A DNA stretch of 64,000 nucleotides from Bacteroidaceae bacterium. Lineage in GTDB: Bacteria; Bacteroidota; Bacteroidia; Bacteroidales; Bacteroidaceae. Below are positions 6,939 to 15,970 of the stretch, piece by piece; position 1 is the stretch's first letter, and every line of letters starts with the position of its first letter. The notes beneath the pieces are model-generated. The model had not been told where the DNA came from, searched no databases, and saw only the letters and a list, made by a program, of their open reading frames with translations. The translations under genes and the position numbers were made by a program. The stretch lies in assembly GCA_017416705.1 (NCBI GenBank), contig JAFQBG010000012.1, positions 1 through 64,000 of the forward strand. Reading direction: 5' to 3'.

Positions 6939-8930
6939 CTATGGACGTTCTTTTATTATGCCTTTGCGATAGGCTGTGAGCAGACGTTCAAGGTCGGCTA
7001 TCTTCACCATGATGCCGCGGCCTATGTCGGTGTCGCGTACTTTTTCGCGACGGCCCATCATCTCGACTATTTGTGTGGTGCTTTGGATGTCGGTACCGTT
7101 TATTATGGCCTCTTCGGTGGAGGTAAAGGGGGCATGTTGTACAAGCTCGAAACCGCGACTGTGATAGACCAATGTGTAGCCGGCTATGCCGGTGCGGTTG
7201 TGATATATGCGCGAGAAACCGCCGTCTATAACCATGAGCTTGCCATTGGCTTTTATGGGGGTCTCGCCCTTGCCCACGCGCACGGGAACGTGTCCGTTTA
7301 TTATATGGCGGTGTTCGCCTTTTACGCCGAACTCGTCTAATATGCGTTCGCACACCTCGGGGTTGTCGCGCAATATGTAGTACCATCCTTTGGGCTCTTT
7401 CTGTACCTCTTTGTCGTCGAGCAGGTAACGCTCGAAGGTTGCCATTCGGGCTTTTCCAAAGAGCGGCGACTCGGGGCCGCACCACAGATACCAGAAAAAG
7501 TCGGCTGCTTTGGCGCGTTCGCCGGCGTCAATGTCGTTGTCGAATGCGGAGCGGGCTATGCGCTCTACTTTTTTCATCAGTTCCTTGCCTTTGACGGGGG
7601 TTCCTTCGAATGTGACCTCGCGCATGGAGCCATCTTCGTTTATGGGGACGGCAGCGTGGAACATCAGGTTCGAATTGTATATGACGTACATTCCTCCACG
7701 CATCAGCAGACAATTAACGTGATTTTGCAGGCGTTCGCTTCGCATGAACGAGTGACGCAGGCGTTCCATAAGGTCGTTCTCCTCGGGGGTTAATGCGTAG
7801 GGGTTTGCAGGGTCCAGCGTGGGCCATAGCTTGTCTTTCAGTTCGTATTCCTTGCCGTCGATGGTTATGACTCCTTTTTCCTTGTCGATAAATTCCATGA
7901 GGCAGCGGTCGTTCATGCCCCATTCGGGGTGCGCCATGGCTATCTGTCCCGATAGCTTGAACTCAATGACCGAAACGGCTTTGTGCATTTGGGCTATGAG
8001 TCGCACATCCTTGTCGGTGAAGTTTGTGCGTTCCTCATCGACGCGCGGATAATATATTTCGCATGGGTCGTCGGCATATTCTTCCATGGCGAATGTGGCC
8101 AGCGGCACCATGTTTATGGCATAGCCATCCTCCAATGTGGTGGTGTTGGCATCGCGCAACGACAGACGCAAAACGCTTGCAATGCAGCATGTGTTTCCGG
8201 CTGCGGCTCCCATCCATAGCACATCGTGGTTGCCCCATGTGATGTCCAAGTGGTGGTAGTTGCACAGCGTGTCCATTATGTGATGGGCACCGGGGCCTCG
8301 GTCGAATATGTCGCCCAGAATGTGCAGGCGGTCTATGACCAGACGCTGTATAAGGTAGCATAGCGCGGTTATGAAATGCTCGGCACGCCCTGTCCCTATG
8401 ATGGTTTCGATGATTACATTGAAATAGGCCTGTTTGTTGTGGTAGTCGTTGGATTCGTGCATGAGCTCCTCGATAATGTAGGCGTACTCCTCGGGGAGGC
8501 TCTTGCGCACTTTGGAGCGTGTGTATTTCGACGATACGTCGCGACATACTATGATGAGTCTGTTGAGCGATGTCGAGTAGTAGTCGGCTATGTCGGCACC
8601 CGACTGACGAACGAGTTTCAGTTTCTCCTCGGGGTAGTATATGAGTGTGCAAAGGTCTTTTTTCTCTTCGTCGGTGATGCTGTCGCCAAAGAGCTCGTTT
8701 ACCTTACGTTTTATATTGCCCGATGCGTTGCGCAACACATGTTGGAGTGCTTCGTGTTCGCCATGAAGGTCGGCCAGAAAATGCTCGGTGGGCTTGGGCA
8801 GGTGTAATATTGCTTCGAGGTTTATAATCTCGGTTGTGACGCTTGACACCGTTGGGAAATCGCGTGCCAACAATCGCAGGTATCTAAGGTCCTCTTTTAC
8901 CTCTTCGAGTGTTATATGTTGCTTTGCCAT
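6939..8930 (-). CDS. fbp: Class III fructose-1,6-bisphosphatase
   Basis: A 663-residue gluconeogenic phosphatase of the metallophosphoesterase type found in Firmicutes and Bacteroidetes. It is unrelated to class I Fbp. The metal-binding signatures are in order: ADLHGEHE (residues 53-60), GDIFDRGPG (about 205) and WGNHDVLWMG (about 235). A C-terminal INGHVPVRVGKGETP and VIDGGFS segment completes the active site. Length agrees with the family. It is the first gene of a likely fbp-purE-ispG operon behind a good promoter at 8969-8999. Confidence 0.95.
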   Translation of the reverse strand: MAKQHITLEEVKEDLRYLRLLARDFPTVSSVTTEIINLEAILHLPKPTEHFLADLHGEHEALQHVLRNASGNIKRKVNELFGDSITDEEKKDLCTLIYYPEEKLKLVRQSGADIADYYSTSLNRLIIVCRDVSSKYTRSKVRKSLPEEYAYIIEELMHESNDYHNKQAYFNVIIETIIGTGRAEHFITALCYLIQRLVIDRLHILGDIFDRGPGAHHIMDTLCNYHHLDITWGNHDVLWMGAAAGNTCCIASVLRLSLRDANTTTLEDGYAINMVPLATFAMEEYADDPCEIYYPRVDEERTNFTDKDVRLIAQMHKAVSVIEFKLSGQIAMAHPEWGMNDRCLMEFIDKEKGVITIDGKEYELKDKLWPTLDPANPYALTPEENDLMERLRHSFMRSERLQNHVNCLLMRGGMYVIYNSNLMFHAAVPINEDGSMREVTFEGTPVKGKELMKKVERIARSAFDNDIDAGERAKAADFFWYLWCGPESPLFGKARMATFERYLLDDKEVQKEPKGWYYILRDNPEVCERILDEFGVKGEHRHIINGHVPVRVGKGETPIKANGKLMVIDGGFSRIYHNRTGIAGYTLVYHSRGFELVQHAPFTSTEEAIINGTDIQSTTQIVEMMGRREKVRDTDIGRGIMVKIADLERLLTAYRKGIIKERP

Positions 8931-8968
8931 ATCCTTACCTAAAATGTTTGTTTTGTTATCTTCTATCG

Positions 8969-8999
8969 CAAATTTATAGCTATTTTCTTAAACAACAAA
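8969..8999 (-). promoter_or_regulatory. Promoter for fbp-purE-ispG
   Basis: On the minus strand TTTG (8996-8999), a 19-base spacer, then TAAATTTG (8969-8976): an exact match to the TTTG / TAnnTTTG pattern, about 38 bases before the fbp ATG. Confidence 0.6.
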
Positions 9000-9065
9000 T
9001 ATTAAACGTTGTTTAGCTCAAAAAAGTATTGTTGCGCTCTTGTTGTCGTTGTTTCGGGTGCTCCT

Positions 9066-9158
9066 TTATGGGGTGCAGAAGCCTTTGCCTATGTAGGGCA
9101 GTGCTATGTGCATGCAATGTATTGTGAGTATGCTCAAAATGACCGATAATAGTTTCAT
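9066..9158 (-). CDS. Possible 30-residue hydrophobic peptide
   Basis: A small ORF directly after rpoN on the same strand (gap 13 bases) reads MKLLSVILSILTIHCMHIAL... and ends ...GKGFCTP. It resembles a lone membrane or signal-like segment. There is no clear ribosome-binding site and no recognised family, so it is offered as a candidate only. Confidence 0.25.
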   Translation of the reverse strand: MKLLSVILSILTIHCMHIALPYIGKGFCTP

Positions 9159-9171
9159 CTGTTTCTGTTTT

Positions 9172-10617
9172 TTATTCCTTGCGCAACCTTGCAACGGGTA
9201 TGCGCAGATGCTCGCGATATTTTGCTACTGTGCGACGAGCCGTGGTGAACCCTTGTTCTTTTAGTTTTTCGGTCAGCTCGGTATCGGTAAGTGGGTTTTC
9301 CTTGTCCTCGGCATCTATTAGTTCTTGCAGGCATTGGTATAGCTCGCGTATGGAACGTTCGCGGCCGTCGGCGGTTGTTACCGCGTCGTTGAAGAAATAT
9401 TTAAGCGGGAATATGCCCCATGGCAATTGTATGTATTTGCTGTTGCTGACGCGTGACACTGTGGATATGTCGTAGCCTGTGAGTTTTGCTATGTCCTCCA
9501 ATATCATGGGTTTCAGCAGTGTCTCGTCGCCGCCGCTAAGTATGAATTCTTTTTGCCATTGTGCTATGCCGTACATGGTTTCCAACAGGGTTTGTTCGCG
9601 TTGTTTAATGGCGCTTATGAACCCGCGGGCGGCTTCTATTTTTTGTTTCAGGAATTGGGCTGCTGCTTTATGTTCGGCGGTGCCGCTTTTCAGCTGTTCG
9701 TCGAGCATGTTGCAGTAGTCGTTGCTTACGCGCAGCTCGGGGATGAACATGTTGTTCAGTTGTATGCTTATCTGCTCGCCGTTTATTTCGGCTACAAAAT
9801 CGGGTATTATCTGTTGTCTGTTGTAGCCGAGGCTTTCGCTCATGGCGGCACCCGGACGCGGATTTAGGCGGGCTATGTCGGCTATGGCCTCTTTCAGTGT
9901 CTCTTCGCTGACGTTGAGTCTGTTGGGCAGGTTGTCCCAACGTTTGTGTGTGAACTCGTCGTAGTAGTTGGTAAGCAGACGCATGTGTAACGATGTCTCA
10001 TCGTGTCCCATACGTCGTAATTGCAGCTGCAAGCACTCCTTCAATGAGCGTGCTCCTATCCCCGGCGGGTCGAACGTTTGTATCATGCGGAGTATGCGCA
10101 TTATGAATTCTTCGTTTGTGTCTATGCCGTGGTATATTATCAGCTCGTCTTCTATCTCGGAAAGGGGTTTGTGCAACAGCCCGTCGTCGTCGAGCGAGCC
10201 TATTATATATTCTCCTATGGCTTGCTCTTTTTCGTCGAGGGTGAGCTCGCGTAACTGTTCCAACAGCGTTTCGCCAAACGAGGTTGCTGCCGACACCGGT
10301 ATGTCCTCGGCTTTTTCGCTATACGAATGGTATTCCCAACCGTTGTAATCGGGAATGTCGTCTTCGTTGCGATAGTCGTCGGCCGAGTTTGCTGTCTCGG
10401 CGGCATAGTCGTTAAGGGCTTCTTGCTCTTCTATGTGGTTGTTCTCGGGTTCTATCTGCTCCAATGCGGGGTTTTCTATAATTTCGCTGCGAATTTTGTC
10501 CTCCATTTCAATGGCGGTTAGTTCAAGCATCCTTGCCACCATCACTTGTTGCGGCGATAGCGTTTGCGTTTGAACCTGTGTCTGTGTCTGCGTATGTATG
10601 AGCGAGTTTTTTGCCAT
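9172..10617 (-). CDS. rpoN: RNA polymerase sigma-54 factor (RpoN)
   Basis: A 481-residue sigma-54. Region I is glutamine-rich (HTQTQTQVQTQTLSPQQ at the N-terminus) and contacts enhancer-binding activators. An acidic region II follows. The core-binding and HTH domains (FDPPGIGARSLKECL, GYDISTVSRVSNSKYIQ) come next, and the C-terminal RpoN box ARRTVAKYRE lies at about 460-469, where it reads the -24 promoter element. The frame is open 17 codons further upstream, but the ATG at 10617 puts the standard short region I at the N-terminus. The Fis-type response regulator at 54.1 kb lacks the AAA domain that activates sigma-54, so a direct link between the two is not shown. Confidence 0.95.
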   Translation of the reverse strand: MAKNSLIHTQTQTQVQTQTLSPQQVMVARMLELTAIEMEDKIRSEIIENPALEQIEPENNHIEEQEALNDYAAETANSADDYRNEDDIPDYNGWEYHSYSEKAEDIPVSAATSFGETLLEQLRELTLDEKEQAIGEYIIGSLDDDGLLHKPLSEIEDELIIYHGIDTNEEFIMRILRMIQTFDPPGIGARSLKECLQLQLRRMGHDETSLHMRLLTNYYDEFTHKRWDNLPNRLNVSEETLKEAIADIARLNPRPGAAMSESLGYNRQQIIPDFVAEINGEQISIQLNNMFIPELRVSNDYCNMLDEQLKSGTAEHKAAAQFLKQKIEAARGFISAIKQREQTLLETMYGIAQWQKEFILSGGDETLLKPMILEDIAKLTGYDISTVSRVSNSKYIQLPWGIFPLKYFFNDAVTTADGRERSIRELYQCLQELIDAEDKENPLTDTELTEKLKEQGFTTARRTVAKYREHLRIPVARLRKE

Positions 10618-10695
10618 ATAAAAATTTAAAAAACTTCTACATTTATTATAAAAATAGTCCTCGAACAATCACGAATTTAATTTTATCGCGGTTTC

Positions 10696-12339
10696 TTAAT
10701 ATGTGAAACTGCTGCCTCCCAAAAATTCGCGAATGAGCGAGGTGGGGGGGAGTTCTTTGTCTTGCAAAGGTACTATATATTCCAATACTTTCAAAAGTCG
10801 TCGTGCTACGGCATATTCTTCGATATTCTGTGGCACTCGGCGCAGCAGTGGCTCGACGTGGGGACGCAGCACAGCCAATTCGTACAGCAGTGCCGAGTTG
10901 AACATGACATCGGCGTTTTCTTGGTAGGGGAATATCCATTTTTCCTCTCCCTCGCGGACATCGGGCCAGCGTCGTATGGTCTCTATTGCCGAATATCCTC
11001 GGTATTTATAGTCGCGTAGCATGCGACGTAACAGTCGGTTGTCCGACGTGGCTATGTAGTTGTGGTAGTCGAGTTTTATGGATGTCAACGCCGACACATA
11101 TACGCGGAATTTTTCTTCCTCGGGTATCTGTGCGGTGAGCATGGGGTTGAGGCCATGCGTTCCCTCTATGACAAGCACCATCTGAGGGGTCAGTTTCAGC
11201 GTTTTGCCGGTGAATTCGCGCTCGCCTGTTTGGAAATTATATCGTGGCAGTTCCACTTCGTCGCCTGCGAGTATTCTGTTTAGCGATTCGTTGAAATAGG
11301 GTAGGTCGATGGAGTATATCGACTCAAAATCATAGTCGCCGTTCTCCTTGCGCGGGGTGTCGGTGCGGTTCAAAAAATAGTCGTCGAGCGATATGGCATA
11401 GGGTTTAAGTCCGCATGCCATCAGATGCACGCTCAGTCGTTTGCTTGTGGTGGTCTTGCCCGAGGACGAAGGCCCGGCTATGAGCACTACTCTGGAACCG
11501 CGTTTGTGAATTTCGTCGGCAATATAGGCGATGCGTTTCTCTTGCAACGCCTCGGACACGTTTACAAGGTCTATTCCATACCCGTTTATGATGGCTTTGT
11601 TAAAATCGCCAATAGTCTCAACGCCCATAATCTGGTGCCAACGCAGACGCTCGGTAAAGCGCTCTTGGAGCTTCTCCTGTGGCACTTTGTCTTCGAGTGA
11701 CATGGGATGCTCGCGGTCGGGGATGCGCAGCAGTATTCCCTCGCCAAATTTTTCTATTTCAAAAAGTTTTATGTATCCGGTGCTTGGCAACAGACCGCCA
11801 TAGTAGTAGTCTATGTAGTCTTCAAGTACGTAGTAGCTTGCGTATAGCGAGTCGTATGTCTCTAACAGGCGTACTTTGTCGGTGCGGCCTATCTTGGAGA
11901 ATATTTCTATGGCTTCGGCTGTGTGACATTCTATGCGTCGGAAATGGATGTCGCGTTTTATGATATTGTGCATGGCCTCGCGAACATCATCGACCTCTTT
12001 TTCGGTTAGTTCGGTCTCCATGCGACAGTAGTATCCGTTCGATATGGGATTTTCGAGCCTTATAACCCTGTCGGGGAATAGTTCGTGCATGGCTTTCATC
12101 ATGACGAATGTGAGCGAATGTACATATACCCTTATGCCGTCCTGCGATGTTATGTCGAGGAATTCTACATCCTTGTTGCGATAGATACGGAATGTCAGTC
12201 CCATAACCTCGTTGTTTACACGCGCTGCAACAATATCGTATGGCATTTCAAGATTAAATCCTTCGTAGATTTCTTTCAGCGATACTCCCGACTTAAATTG
12301 CTTGCTCTCTCCGTTGTTCTTGCAAAATATACGTACCAT
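10696..12339 (-). CDS. Nucleoside (uridine) kinase with N-terminal TGS/ThrRS-like part
   Basis: A 547-residue protein. The N-terminus (about 1-60) resembles a TGS domain. The part to about 250 resembles the second additional domain of threonyl-tRNA synthetase (HxxxH-like region, residues near FRRIECHTAEA). The C-terminal half is a phosphoribulokinase/uridine kinase domain with the P-loop GPSSSGKTTTSKR (about 290), a YAISLDDYF segment and VIEGTHGLNP. This architecture is standard in Bacteroidetes, where it is annotated as nucleoside kinase. The likely reaction is ATP-dependent phosphorylation of uridine or cytidine, but the substrate has not been read from sequence. It is divergent from the ATPase at 12.5 kb. 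Confidence 0.85.
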   Translation of the reverse strand: MVRIFCKNNGESKQFKSGVSLKEIYEGFNLEMPYDIVAARVNNEVMGLTFRIYRNKDVEFLDITSQDGIRVYVHSLTFVMMKAMHELFPDRVIRLENPISNGYYCRMETELTEKEVDDVREAMHNIIKRDIHFRRIECHTAEAIEIFSKIGRTDKVRLLETYDSLYASYYVLEDYIDYYYGGLLPSTGYIKLFEIEKFGEGILLRIPDREHPMSLEDKVPQEKLQERFTERLRWHQIMGVETIGDFNKAIINGYGIDLVNVSEALQEKRIAYIADEIHKRGSRVVLIAGPSSSGKTTTSKRLSVHLMACGLKPYAISLDDYFLNRTDTPRKENGDYDFESIYSIDLPYFNESLNRILAGDEVELPRYNFQTGEREFTGKTLKLTPQMVLVIEGTHGLNPMLTAQIPEEEKFRVYVSALTSIKLDYHNYIATSDNRLLRRMLRDYKYRGYSAIETIRRWPDVREGEEKWIFPYQENADVMFNSALLYELAVLRPHVEPLLRRVPQNIEEYAVARRLLKVLEYIVPLQDKELPPTSLIREFLGGSSFTY

Positions 12340-12436
12340 AATTGCTCTTGTTTATGTTTATATTGCGAAAATAAAAATAATTTTGCTTATTGTTGTGTCA
12401 AAAAATATAAATTTCACATTAATTTAATAATCTTCA

Positions 12437-12467
12437 TTTGTGTTAGTAATTCAAAATACTATTTTTG
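12437..12467 (+). promoter_or_regulatory. Promoter for the ATPase-DUF4435 pair
   Basis: TTTG (12437-12440), a 19-base spacer, then TATTTTTG (12460-12467): an exact fit to the Bacteroidetes consensus. The predicted leader is nearly 90 bases. Confidence 0.6.
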
Positions 12468-12562
12468 CAAAAAATGAACTGTGCAACGCAGACGGTGAAA
12501 TTTGTCATTTGGCTGCTACGTGCAAGTTTTTGTCTGGTTGAAACAAAAAAACAAAATCTGTT

Positions 12563-13387
12563 ATGGAGAAGAGGGCGCAGTATATTAAAAGCATCGAAAT
12601 TGACTCGCTGTGGAGCAATCGTAAGCATATATATTGGGAATTACGTCCCGATGTCAATATACTCAGCGGTAGCAACGGCGTGGGCAAGAGTACCATTATA
12701 AACCGTTCGGCAGCCCATCTGAAAGTGATGCGCGACGGGCTTGTGACGCGAAATCCCGAGCAGGGTGTCCACATTACGTTCTACCCCGAGGATGCCTCGA
12801 TGATACATTTTGATGTCATCAGCAGTATAGACCGTCCGGTGCTCAGCAGCGATATGCTTGAAAAAATTTCGGGGGTGGAGATACGCACCGAACTCGATTG
12901 GCAATTATATAATCTGCAACGCCGCTATCTGAACTACCAAGTGAATGTGGGCAATAGGATTATAGCGTTGCTTACTTCGGGCAACCCCGACGACCAGCGT
13001 CTGGCAACGGAACTGACAAAACCAAAAAAAATGTTCCAAGACCTTGTGGATGAATTGTTTGCCCCAACTGCAAAAACCATAATGCGCGAGAGCAACGAAA
13101 TCTATTTCAACCAATACGGTGAACGATTATCGCCCTACTTGCTATCCTCGGGCGAAAAACAGCTGTTGGTGATAATGCTCACCGCTCTGGTACAGGAGTG
13201 CCGCCCCTCGGTCATATTCATGGACGAGCCCGAAATATCGTTGCACATAGAGTGGCAGCAGCGTCTTATATCCATAGTACGCTCGCTCAACCCAAATGCA
13301 CAGATAATACTATGTACGCACTCGCCGGCAATAATAATGGATGGCTGGTTAGACTCGGTAACCGAGATAGAGGATATATCGCAATGA
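12563..13387 (+). CDS. Compact AAA/ABC-type ATPase, AriA-like partner of DUF4435
   Basis: A 274-residue SMC/ABC-like ATPase. The Walker A motif is GSNGVGKST (about residues 36-44), the signature-like segment is YLLSSGEKQLLVI, and Walker B is SVIFMDEPEISLH. An H-loop follows in CTHSPAIIM. The insertion between the two halves is short and no long coiled coil is present. The next gene encodes a DUF4435 protein, and ATPase plus DUF4435 is the make-up of the PARIS anti-phage system (AriA/AriB), in which the ATPase senses phage anti-restriction proteins. AriA is usually larger, so this could be a related but distinct Bacteroidales pair, including one with a housekeeping role. Base composition is like the neighbours, so recent transfer is not evident. 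Confidence 0.75.
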   Translation: MEKRAQYIKSIEIDSLWSNRKHIYWELRPDVNILSGSNGVGKSTIINRSAAHLKVMRDGLVTRNPEQGVHITFYPEDASMIHFDVISSIDRPVLSSDMLEKISGVEIRTELDWQLYNLQRRYLNYQVNVGNRIIALLTSGNPDDQRLATELTKPKKMFQDLVDELFAPTAKTIMRESNEIYFNQYGERLSPYLLSSGEKQLLVIMLTALVQECRPSVIFMDEPEISLHIEWQQRLISIVRSLNPNAQIILCTHSPAIIMDGWLDSVTEIEDISQ

Positions 13388-13429
13388 TATAACGACGCGC
13401 TGCGGGCTATGCAGCCGCAAAAACGGCGA

Positions 13430-13479
13430 ATATTCTTGAATGCGAAAAATGGCGAAACAAACGGTTTCTGCAAGAATAT
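13430..13479. repeat. Inverted repeat between the ATPase and DUF4435 genes
   Basis: ATATTCTTG (13430-13438) and its exact complement CAAGAATAT (13471-13479) flank 32 bases in the 125-bp spacer of the two-gene unit. They could form a stem limiting expression of the second gene or serve as an operator. The function is unknown. Confidence 0.35.
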
Positions 13480-13512
13480 AATTTTAGAATTTTAATCAGT
13501 CTCCAAATACAA

Positions 13513-14544
13513 ATGAAGAAATTTACCGAATACCTGAACTCGAAATTCTTGGCTGCGGCAAATGCTCTGCGTCCCAAAAAGGCCAAGACACGAATTGTGG
13601 CCTATGTGGAGAGCTACGAGGATATATCGTTCTGGCGTTCGGTGTTCGATGAGTACGAGAACGACAAATTCCATTTCGAGGTGTTGCTGCCGGCGCGTCG
13701 CAGCCTTACAAAAGGCAAAAAACGCGCCATGATGAACATGCTTGGCAAGGGCGTTGGGCAGAACATGATAGCGTGCGTTGACAGCGACTACGATTACCTG
13801 TTGCAAGGAACCACCGAGACATCGCGACAACTTATAGGAAACAAATATATACTCCACACCTATGCCTACGCCATAGAAAATCTTAAATGCTATGCCGACG
13901 GCCTTAAACGCGTGTGTGTGCAAAGCACGCTCAACGACATAGATGTCATTGACTTTGTGGCATTCATGACACTATACTCCCGAATATGCTATCCCCTGTT
14001 CGTGTGGAACATCCTGCTATACCGCAAGCACGACCTTAGAACCCTTACCATGCAGCGTTTTTGCGAGATAGTGCGCATAACGTCGTTCAATATATCCAAT
14101 CCCGAGATTTCGTTGAAAAATTTGGCAAACAGGGTAAATCATCAGGTGGCAATGCTAAATCGTCATTTAAAGGAACTGTTGCCCGAATATGAACAACTGA
14201 AAAACGAGTTTCGCGCCATGGGGATAACCGAGGACGAGACTTATCTGTACATACAAGGGCATCATATAATGGATAGCGTGGTGTTGCGAATACTCATCCC
14301 CGTGTGTCGTTATCTGCGCAACAAGCGCGAAACCGAGATACAGAGTCTGGCATGCCACAGACAACAGTATAATAACGAATTATCGTCGTACCGGCATAGT
14401 CAATGCGATGTCACGCTCATGCTGCATAAAAACACCAATTACAAGGAGTCTAATCCCTATAAATGGCTCAAAAGGGATGTCGAGGCGTTGTTGGCGTCGA
14501 TGGAGAAGGATGCTGCTACTGTCGTTTCCAGAAAACAGGAGTGA
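13513..14544 (+). CDS. DUF4435 (TOPRIM-like) protein, AriB-like
   Basis: A 343-residue protein with the DUF4435 hallmarks. There is an early acidic residue in VAYVESYEDISFW, then IACVDSDYDYLL (DxDxD cluster), then YAYAIENLKCYADG. These correspond to the Glu and Asp residues of TOPRIM nucleases. In PARIS this protein (AriB) is the nuclease effector released by the ATPase AriA. The C-terminal half is helical and basic, with no recognised domain. It shares the plus-strand unit with the ATPase and ends in a 29-base convergent overlap with trkH. A defence role is inferred from domain pairing only. Confidence 0.72.
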   Translation: MKKFTEYLNSKFLAAANALRPKKAKTRIVAYVESYEDISFWRSVFDEYENDKFHFEVLLPARRSLTKGKKRAMMNMLGKGVGQNMIACVDSDYDYLLQGTTETSRQLIGNKYILHTYAYAIENLKCYADGLKRVCVQSTLNDIDVIDFVAFMTLYSRICYPLFVWNILLYRKHDLRTLTMQRFCEIVRITSFNISNPEISLKNLANRVNHQVAMLNRHLKELLPEYEQLKNEFRAMGITEDETYLYIQGHHIMDSVVLRILIPVCRYLRNKRETEIQSLACHRQQYNNELSSYRHSQCDVTLMLHKNTNYKESNPYKWLKRDVEALLASMEKDAATVVSRKQE

Positions 14545-15970
14545 AAAGCAACAACACCGCAAAAAATTCCAAACGACCTACTAACATCTGAAAACAGTAG
14601 AACCATTTGAGAACCGTTGGCAGTGTGGCCATGGCGTTCGGCGAACTGTAATTGCCAAGTCCCGGACCTACATTGCTCACGCTCGACAGCGAAAGGCCAT
14701 AGGCATCCACCAAGTTCAATCCGAAACACATATTTATAAATATTCCTACTATTACCATACCTACGTATAATAGTGTGAATGCCATTATGGCCGATTGTAT
14801 CTGGTCTGAAATTATTCGTCCTCCCATTCTTACGGGGATAACCGCGTTGGGGTGTACTATCTTTTTAAATTCATTGCTCATGACACGTCCCAAGATTGCC
14901 ACCCTGATGCTTTTCATGGCACCGGTGGTGGAGCCCGAGCATGCTCCCACAAACATGGCCGCGCTAAGCAAAAGCCACAATACCGGTGTCCAGTGCGAGT
15001 AGTTTACAGTGGAGAAACCGGTGGTTGTTATCACCGAGGTCACTTGGAACAGGGCTGTGCGGAAAGTCTCTTCTGTATTCATGCTCTCGGTAAGGAACAG
15101 CCCGACGCATATCGCAAGGGTGAAGATTGCTATCATTCTTGTGTATGCCTTGAACTCGGGGTCGCGGAACAACTCGCCTGCCCTTTGTTTGAAAATTGCC
15201 AGATAAAGCAACGAGAAACTTGTTCCTCCCATTATCATGAACACTATTGTTATGTATTCTATGAGCGGTGAATTAAATGCGGCTATACCACCGCTTTTTG
15301 TGGATATGCCTCCTGTGGATAGCGTGGACATGGCATGGCATATTGCATCGAAATAGCCCATTCCTGCCAATTTCAAGCAGATTGCTTCCAATATGGTGAG
15401 GCAGACGTATATGGTGAGTATCCAACGGGCGGTGACAGATATTCTGGGGTGTAGCTTGGCGCGGGCTATGCCTATGGTTTCTGCTGCAAACAGATGTATG
15501 TCGCCAAGCCCGAATATGGGCAGTACCGCCACTGTGAAAAAGACTATACCCAGACCGCCTACCCATTGTGTCATTATGCGCCAAAAGACAAGGCTGCGAG
15601 GAAGGTCGTCAAGATTGCCCACTACCGATGCTCCGGTGGTGGTGAACCCTGCCATGGTCTCGAAAAAGGCGTCGGTGATATTTGGCAGGTAACCGCTTAT
15701 GTAGTAGGGCATTGCGCCAAACACCGAGAATATGACCCAACACAACGTAACCACAATATAGCCGTCCTTGCGCGATATGTTGCGCTCCTTGCTGCGTCCT
15801 AAATAGGTGCAAAGGAGGCCGCACGTTATGAGCGTGGCAATTGTATATAGGTAGGGCATGAGCATGTTGTCGTTGTAATAGAGCGAAACAAACACGCTGC
15901 CCGAGAGGAACAATGCTTCTAATTGCAGCAGCAGTCCTATTATTCTAAGTATGACATTGGGATGAAACAT
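14516..15970 (-). CDS. trkH: Trk-type potassium uptake membrane protein
   Basis: A 484-residue polytopic protein of the TrkH/KtrB superfamily with about ten to twelve hydrophobic segments. The selectivity-loop-like stretches TTTGASVVG, STGGISTKSG, TTTGFSTVNY and NVGPGLGNYS show the four P-loop repeats with the conserved glycines. It moves K+ across the inner membrane under control of TrkA. Its ATG overlaps the trkA stop (ATGA), so the two are translationally coupled. Confidence 0.95.
   Translation of the reverse strand: MFHPNVILRIIGLLLQLEALFLSGSVFVSLYYNDNMLMPYLYTIATLITCGLLCTYLGRSKERNISRKDGYIVVTLCWVIFSVFGAMPYYISGYLPNITDAFFETMAGFTTTGASVVGNLDDLPRSLVFWRIMTQWVGGLGIVFFTVAVLPIFGLGDIHLFAAETIGIARAKLHPRISVTARWILTIYVCLTILEAICLKLAGMGYFDAICHAMSTLSTGGISTKSGGIAAFNSPLIEYITIVFMIMGGTSFSLLYLAIFKQRAGELFRDPEFKAYTRMIAIFTLAICVGLFLTESMNTEETFRTALFQVTSVITTTGFSTVNYSHWTPVLWLLLSAAMFVGACSGSTTGAMKSIRVAILGRVMSNEFKKIVHPNAVIPVRMGGRIISDQIQSAIMAFTLLYVGMVIVGIFINMCFGLNLVDAYGLSLSSVSNVGPGLGNYSSPNAMATLPTVLKWFYCFQMLVGRLEFFAVLLLFTPVFWKRQ

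Noticed and set aside
9172-10668. Longer RpoN start at 10668
   Set aside because: The extra residues are not region I of sigma-54; the ATG at 10617 gives the usual glutamine-rich N-terminus.
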